From the NCBI GenBank assembly GCA_964397485.1, contig CAYNHT010000002.1, positions 62,001 through 126,000 on the forward strand: a DNA stretch of 64,000 nucleotides, in the 5' to 3' direction. Numbering within the stretch: position 1 is the stretch's first letter; each line of letters begins with the position of its first letter. Under the pieces are notes generated by a model that was not told the origin of the DNA, did no database searches, and saw only the letters and a list, made by a program, of their open reading frames with translations. A program made the translations under genes and the position numbers. Source of the stretch: CAYNHT01 sp964397485 (GTDB lineage: Bacteria > Bacillota_I > Bacilli_A > RF39 > UBA660). Of the stretch, positions 59,699 through 64,000 are shown piece by piece.

Positions 59699-62164
59699 AT
59701 GACAGAAAATTTAAAAGAAATAAATATATCCAACGAAATAGAAAAATCTTTTTTAGATTATGCGATGAGTGTAATTGTATCCAGAGCTTTACCCGATGTT
59801 AGAGATGGTTTTAAACCAGTTCATCGAAGAATTATATATTCAATGTACGAACTAGGCTTATTTCCTGAAAAATCATATCGTAAATGTGCAAGAATTGTAG
59901 GGGACGTATTAGGTAAGTATCATCCTCATGGGGATTCTTCTGTTTATGAAGCTCTTGTGCGATTGGCTCAAGATTTTTCAATAAGATATATGCTTGTAGA
60001 TGGTCATGGTAACTTTGGATCTGTTGATGGTGATGGGGCAGCAGCAATGCGATATACGGAAGCTAAAATGACTAAAATTGCAAGTGAAATGATAAGAGAT
60101 ATCAATAAAAACACTATTGATTTTGGTGATAATTTTGATGGAAGTGAAAAGGAACCTATGGTTTTACCATCGAGATTTCCGAATCTTTTAGTAAATGGAT
60201 CAACAGGAATAGCAGTAGGAATGGCAACAAATATTCCTCCGCATAATCTTGGTGAAGTAATTGATGGAATAATAAATTTAATAGAAAATCCAGATATAAC
60301 TATATATGAATTAATGCAAAATATAAAAGGTCCAGATTTTCCAACTGGAGCTGTAATTTTAGGTAATTCAGGAATAAAAAAAGCTTATGAAACTGGGAAA
60401 GGTTTAATTACAATTCGTTCTAAAGCAATTATCGAAGAAAATAAGAATGGAAAACAGCAAATAATAATAACTGAAATTCCATATCAAGTAAATAAAGCTA
60501 ATTTAATTTCTAAAATAGCAGATTTAGTTAGGGATAAAGTAATTGAAGGTATATCTGATTTAACTGACGAGACAAATAGAGATGGAATGCGAATTGTTAT
60601 AGAAGTTAAAAGAGATGCAAATGCAAATGTTATTTTAAACAATTTATATAAACATACATCTTTACAAACAACATATGGAATTAATTTATTAGCATTGGTA
60701 GATGGACAACCTCAAGTGTTAACCTTAAAACAAATGCTAGAAAAATATTTAGAGCATCAAAAGGTAGTTATTGTTAGACGTACACAATTCGACCTTGATA
60801 AAGCTAAGAATAGAGCTCATATATTAGAAGGATTAAAAATAGCCCTTGATCATATTGATGAAATAGTTCAAATGTTGAAAAAAGCTAACAATGATAATGA
60901 AGCAACTAACCAATTAATGGAAAAATTTGAATTATCAGAAATACAAGCTAAAGCTATCCTTGAAATGAAATTAAGACGTTTAACAGGTTTAGAAAGAGAT
61001 AAAATTGAAGAAGAGTTAAAAGAATTAATGATTTTAATAGCAGATTTAATAGATATATTAGCAAACGAAAATCGTATACTTGGAATAATCAAAGAAGAAT
61101 TATCAGAAATAAAAACAAAGTATAACGATGATAGAAGAAGTAACATAGATATGTCTGCAATTGACTATATTGAGGATGAATCATTAATACCTGTAGAAGA
61201 TATAGTTATAACTCTAACAAATAAAGGATACATAAAGAGAATAACAAGTGAAACTTATAAAACACAAAATCGTGGTGGTGTTGGTGTTAAAGGGATGACA
61301 ACAAACGAGGAGGATTTTGTTGAAAGTTTAATTTCTATGACAACTCATGATTATTTATTGTTTTTCACAAATAAAGGAAAAGTTTATAGAGTAAAAGGTT
61401 ATGAAATTCCTGTGTTTAATAGACAATCAAAAGGATTACCAATAGTTAATTTACTTCCAATTGAAAAAGAAGAAATTGTTAAGGTAATGTTAAAAGTAAG
61501 CAATGATGACGAATTTAAATATATTGTATTTTGTACGCAAAACGGTTTAGTTAAACGTACGGAATTATCTGAATTTGATAATATAAGGACAACTGGTAAA
61601 TTAGCGATTACCTTAAAAGATAATGATGAATTATTAGCCGTTAAAAAAACTGATGGAATGAAGGAAATTCTTATCGCATCTTCAAACGGAAGAATGATAA
61701 GATTTGATGAAAATGAAATTAGGGTAATGGGTAGAAGTGCATCAGGTGTTAAAGGAATCGAAGTTGATGAAGGAATTTGTGTTGGATGTGAAATAGCCGA
61801 AAAAGGACAAGAAATATTAGTTGTAACGGAAAATGGGTACGGAAAGAAAACAAATTTAGAAGAATACAGAATAACTCATAGAGGAAGTAAAGGTGTTAAA
61901 GCTTTAAATATAACTGAAAAAAACGGAAATATTGTCTCGTTTAAATCAGTTCATGGTAATGAAGATTTAATGATAATAACAAACAACGGAATTATTATAA
62001 GATTATCGCTCGATCAAGTATCTACAACTGGCAGAGTAGCACAAGGGGTAAGACTAATAAACTTAAAGAACGAGCAAAAAGTTAGTACTGTAGCTACTAT
62101 AATAAAAGAAGAAGAAACAATTGAAGAATCAGAAAATTTAGAAACAAAAGAAAATAATAATTAG
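59699..62164 (+). CDS. gyrA: DNA gyrase subunit A
   Basis: An 821-residue breakage-reunion subunit. The catalytic Tyr is in GAAAMRYTEAKM. The quinolone region HGDSSVYEALVR keeps the susceptible Ser and Glu. The C-terminal beta-pinwheel has the GyrA-box QNRGGVGVKGM. The last 20 residues are rich in Glu, as often seen. gyrB-gyrA form an operon; parS sites start 2 bp after the stop. Confidence 0.97.
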   Translation: MTENLKEINISNEIEKSFLDYAMSVIVSRALPDVRDGFKPVHRRIIYSMYELGLFPEKSYRKCARIVGDVLGKYHPHGDSSVYEALVRLAQDFSIRYMLVDGHGNFGSVDGDGAAAMRYTEAKMTKIASEMIRDINKNTIDFGDNFDGSEKEPMVLPSRFPNLLVNGSTGIAVGMATNIPPHNLGEVIDGIINLIENPDITIYELMQNIKGPDFPTGAVILGNSGIKKAYETGKGLITIRSKAIIEENKNGKQQIIITEIPYQVNKANLISKIADLVRDKVIEGISDLTDETNRDGMRIVIEVKRDANANVILNNLYKHTSLQTTYGINLLALVDGQPQVLTLKQMLEKYLEHQKVVIVRRTQFDLDKAKNRAHILEGLKIALDHIDEIVQMLKKANNDNEATNQLMEKFELSEIQAKAILEMKLRRLTGLERDKIEEELKELMILIADLIDILANENRILGIIKEELSEIKTKYNDDRRSNIDMSAIDYIEDESLIPVEDIVITLTNKGYIKRITSETYKTQNRGGVGVKGMTTNEEDFVESLISMTTHDYLLFFTNKGKVYRVKGYEIPVFNRQSKGLPIVNLLPIEKEEIVKVMLKVSNDDEFKYIVFCTQNGLVKRTELSEFDNIRTTGKLAITLKDNDELLAVKKTDGMKEILIASSNGRMIRFDENEIRVMGRSASGVKGIEVDEGICVGCEIAEKGQEILVVTENGYGKKTNLEEYRITHRGSKGVKALNITEKNGNIVSFKSVHGNEDLMIITNNGIIIRLSLDQVSTTGRVAQGVRLINLKNEQKVSTVATIIKEEETIEESENLETKENNN

Positions 62165-62166
62165 AA

Positions 62167-62182
62167 TGTTTCACGTGGAACA
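62167..62182. promoter_or_regulatory. parS site 1
   Basis: TGTTTCACGTGGAACA: one base from the perfect 16-bp parS palindrome. It is the left of three sites spaced 37 bp apart and lies 2 bp after the gyrA stop. Confidence 0.92.
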
Positions 62183-62203
62183 TCAAACAAAGTATAAATC
62201 TAA

Positions 62204-62219
62204 TGTTTCACGTGGAACA
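62204..62219. promoter_or_regulatory. parS site 2
   Basis: TGTTTCACGTGGAACA, identical to site 1 and starting exactly 37 bp after it. Confidence 0.92.
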
Positions 62220-62240
62220 TTAGATAAAGTATAAAATGAA

Positions 62241-62256
62241 TGTTTCACGTGAAACA
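62241..62256. promoter_or_regulatory. parS site 3
   Basis: TGTTTCACGTGAAACA, the perfect ParB-binding palindrome, 37 bp after site 2. Confidence 0.95.
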
Positions 62257-62286
62257 TCAAAAAAAAGTATTTTTATTTTAAAACAG

Positions 62287-62315
62287 TTGATTAAAAAAGA
62301 AAAATGGTATATATT
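62287..62315 (+). promoter_or_regulatory. Promoter of the SRP RNA
   Basis: TTGATT (62287-62292) and TATATT (62310-62315) are 17 bp apart, about 6 bp before the predicted 5' end of the RNA. Confidence 0.75.
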
Positions 62316-62320
62316 AATAA

Positions 62321-62396
62321 AGACACGACATATATGTTTGAAATAGGTCAGGATCGGAAGATAGCAGCCTTAAAATCCTCTGTATGTGCGTGTCTT
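62321..62396 (+). ncRNA. ffs: Signal recognition particle RNA, small (4.5S-type)
   Basis: The central GGTCAGG-ATCGGAAGAT-AGCAGCC is the universal SRP domain IV, with the GGAA loop and the 5'/3' internal loops that bind Ffh. The ends pair as a long helix: GACACG with CGTGTC, and CATATA with TGTATG. The 3' end runs into a T8 tract that acts as terminator. The length of about 76 nt means no Alu domain, unlike the 270-nt Bacillus scRNA. It lies before tadA, while in Bacillus it lies after it. Confidence 0.93.
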
Positions 62397-62417
62397 TTTT
62401 TATGGATGGTGATACTA

Positions 62418-62870
62418 ATGGAAGAAAAATATATGTTAGAAGCATTAAAAGAAGCAAAAAAATCATTTGATAAAGGTGATGTACCTGTTGGTGCAATTGT
62501 TGTTGATGAAAATAATAATATAATAGCACGAGCACATAATGAAAAAGAATTGAAAAAGATTGCAACAAAACATGCTGAAATATTAGTTATAGAAAGAGCA
62601 TGTAAAAAGAAGAAGAGTTGGAGATTAGAAAAATGTACAATATATGTGACCCTAGAACCTTGTTTAATGTGTGCCGGAGCTATAATGCAATCAAGAATTC
62701 ATAAAATTGTATATGCAACTAGTAATGAAAAATTTGGGTTCGTGGGAAGTATAGAAAATGTTTTAGATAATGAAAAAAATAATCATAAAGTAAAAATTAT
62801 AAAAGGGGTTTTAGAACAAGAGTCTCAACAAATATTAAGAATGTTTTTTAAACAAAAAAGGAAAAGATAA
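62418..62870 (+). CDS. tadA: tRNA-specific adenosine deaminase TadA
   Basis: A 150-residue zinc deaminase changing A34 of tRNA-Arg(ACG) to inosine. The zinc/active motifs are KHAEIL (His and catalytic Glu) and LEPCLMCAGA. ATG at 62418 follows GGTGAT; an apparent in-frame extension to 62304 would lie inside the SRP RNA and is not real. Order SRP RNA-tadA-dnaX. Confidence 0.95.
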   Translation: MEEKYMLEALKEAKKSFDKGDVPVGAIVVDENNNIIARAHNEKELKKIATKHAEILVIERACKKKKSWRLEKCTIYVTLEPCLMCAGAIMQSRIHKIVYATSNEKFGFVGSIENVLDNEKNNHKVKIIKGVLEQESQQILRMFFKQKRKR

Positions 62871-62886
62871 AAAATCTTTTCCTTTT
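62856..62886 (+). terminator. Terminator of tadA
   Basis: Stem AAAAGGAAAAGA/TCTTTTCCTTTT (62856-62867 with 62875-62886), 7-nt loop, overlapping the tadA stop. Confidence 0.8.
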
Positions 62887-62902
62887 AATATAACTTTAAA
62901 AA

Positions 62903-62911
62903 TGCTATAAT
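62903..62911 (+). promoter_or_regulatory. Extended -10 promoter for dnaX
   Basis: TGC-TATAAT (TATAAT at 62906-62911), a good extended -10, 24 bp before the dnaX start; no clear -35. Confidence 0.6.
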
Positions 62912-62934
62912 ATTTAAGGTAACGAGGTGAAATA

Positions 62935-64000
62935 ATGTATCAAGCTTTATATAGAAAATATAGACCAGCATCATTTAAAGAAGTTGTGGGCCAGGACGTA
63001 ATAGTGAAAGTATTAGAAAATGCAATAAAAAATAATAAATTAACTCATGCATATCTTTTTTCTGGTCCTAGAGGGACGGGAAAAACTAGTATAGCTAAAA
63101 TTTTCGCAAAAACTATTAATTGCTATAATATTAAAGAAGGGGTCTCTTGTAACGAGTGTGTAAGTTGTACACAAATAAATAATAAACAAAGTACCGATAT
63201 AATAGAAATTGATGCAGCATCTAATAATGGTGTAGATGAAATTAGGGAATTAAAAAGTAAAGTTAATTTAGTTCCTTCAAACAGTAAATATAAAATTTAT
63301 ATAATAGATGAAGTTCATATGTTAACAGTAGGAGCATTTAATGCTTTGTTGAAGACTTTAGAAGAACCACCCCCACATATTATTTTCATTTTAGCAACAA
63401 CAGAACCACACAAAATCCCAACAACTATACTTTCTCGCTGTCAGAGATTTGACTTTAAAAAAATTAGTGAGAATAAAATAGTTGAAAGATTAAATAATAT
63501 AGTAGTTGGAGAAAAAATACAAATCGATGAGGAATCGTTAAAAGAAATATCAAGATTAGCTGAAGGTGGATTAAGAGATGCCATAAGTATACTAGATCAA
63601 GTATTATCATATGCAGATAATAAAATAACATTGAAGGATGTACATGATGTAAACGGCACCTTACCTCAGCAAGAATTAACTGAAATGATTGAAGCGATGA
63701 TTGATAGAGATATTAATGTCATATTTAATATCATTGAAAAATTCAATGATGATGGGAAAAATTTAATAAAGGTAAGTGAAGAAATAATTTTATTTTTAAA
63801 AAATATATTAATATATAAAACAGCTCCCTCATTATTAGAACCAGAAAGTCATAGTTTATATAAAAAGATAGAAAATAAAATATCTGAAGATGAGGTTTTA
63901 ATATTAATAAAAGAAATGAATATTTCAATTAATGAAATGAAAAATAGTAGCAATCCAAAATTAATATTGGAATTATTAATTTTAAAAATAGTTAATAAAG
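62935..64000 (+). CDS. dnaX: DNA polymerase III subunit gamma/tau, 3' end outside window
   Basis: The first 355 residues of the clamp-loader ATPase; the frame is open to the right edge. MYQALYRKYRPASFKEVVGQ starts the protein, Walker A is SGPRGTGKTS, four zinc-binding cysteines follow (first in TINCYN, then CNECVSC), Walker B is IIDEVHML, and the sensor/arginine-finger segment is ILSRCQRFDF. GAGGTGA precedes the ATG. recR and a YaaK-type gene would be expected next. Confidence 0.97.
   Translation, partial: MYQALYRKYRPASFKEVVGQDVIVKVLENAIKNNKLTHAYLFSGPRGTGKTSIAKIFAKTINCYNIKEGVSCNECVSCTQINNKQSTDIIEIDAASNNGVDEIRELKSKVNLVPSNSKYKIYIIDEVHMLTVGAFNALLKTLEEPPPHIIFILATTEPHKIPTTILSRCQRFDFKKISENKIVERLNNIVVGEKIQIDEESLKEISRLAEGGLRDAISILDQVLSYADNKITLKDVHDVNGTLPQQELTEMIEAMIDRDINVIFNIIEKFNDDGKNLIKVSEEIILFLKNILIYKTAPSLLEPESHSLYKKIENKISEDEVLILIKEMNISINEMKNSSNPKLILELLILKIVNK

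Noticed and set aside
62167..62256. CRISPR array (three evenly spaced repeats)
   Set aside because: The 16-bp repeats are parS palindromes with similar spacers and no cas genes are near.
62304..62417. An in-frame N-terminal extension of tadA
   Set aside because: It would run through the SRP RNA and has no ribosome site; the ATG at 62418 follows GGTGAT and begins the conserved protein.
1..64000. Insertion sequences, prophage or integrative element
   Set aside because: No transposase, integrase, terminase or flanking direct repeats were seen; XRE genes alone are not enough.

Overview
The window is strongly AT-rich DNA from a low-GC Gram-positive bacterium and holds the replication origin. Gene content and order match the Bacilli: rpmH-rnpA-yidC-jag-mnmE-mnmG-rsmG-parB run leftward from the origin, and dnaA-dnaN-recF-gyrB-gyrA-(SRP RNA)-tadA-dnaX run rightward. 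UGA is used as a stop codon and tryptophan is encoded by UGG, so the code is standard bacterial. A ComK homologue points to Bacilli. The sporulation genes (spoIID, spoIIQ, spoIIID, spoIIR, cotJ) point to a spore-forming lineage or a recent descendant of one. The short Alu-less SRP RNA and the compact gene set fit an uncultured host-associated Bacilli lineage near the Erysipelotrichales/RF39/Mollicutes radiation. That placement is inference.

Layout. 1-16 kb is mixed: an edge-truncated metallopeptidase-like gene, mgtE, a large protein built of internal repeats, a HAD phosphatase, tRNA-His, a cotJ operon, a lipoprotein, ddl, an ABC-F protein, a divergent pair of XRE regulators, an orphan two-gene operon, typA, and small genes. 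16-35 kb is envelope and sporulation: tagO, mbl, spoIIID, spoIIQ, spoIID, ywzB, rpiB, a D-amino-acid-ligase-like/alanine racemase pair, asnB, a membrane ectodomain protein, rpmE, murA, fba, mntP, spoIIR, rlmH, walJ and an M23 peptidase. Much of it keeps the order of the corresponding Bacillus subtilis blocks. 35-46 kb holds dnaB-rplI-gdpP-like, yvcK-whiA, lgt-yvlD, a radical SAM gene, uvrB and parB. 46-53 kb is the conserved origin-left operon series. 53-64 kb contains a bipartite oriC around dnaA, then dnaN, comK, recF, gyrB, gyrA, a three-site parS array, the SRP RNA, tadA and the start of dnaX.

How the parts work together. Almost all genes left of dnaA are on the minus strand and all genes right of it are on the plus strand, so transcription runs with replication away from oriC. 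DnaA boxes of the form TTTTCCACA flank dnaA. ParB (about 8 kb left of oriC) should load at the three parS sites (about 8.5 kb right of it) to organise and segregate the origin. The sporulation proteins form a partial forespore-engulfment and signalling set (SpoIIR signal, SpoIIQ channel, SpoIID hydrolase, SpoIIID mother-cell regulator), plus a CotJ coat component.

The most unusual items are a 719-residue protein with about seven degenerate repeats and a possible sigma-region-2-like C-terminus; a ComK gene sitting between dnaN and recF; three parS sites at exact 37-bp spacing; a ParB with a long acidic insert; a GdpP reduced to its DHH/DHHA1 phosphodiesterase half; and a CotJA-CotJB fusion. 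No insertion sequence, prophage or CRISPR array was seen.
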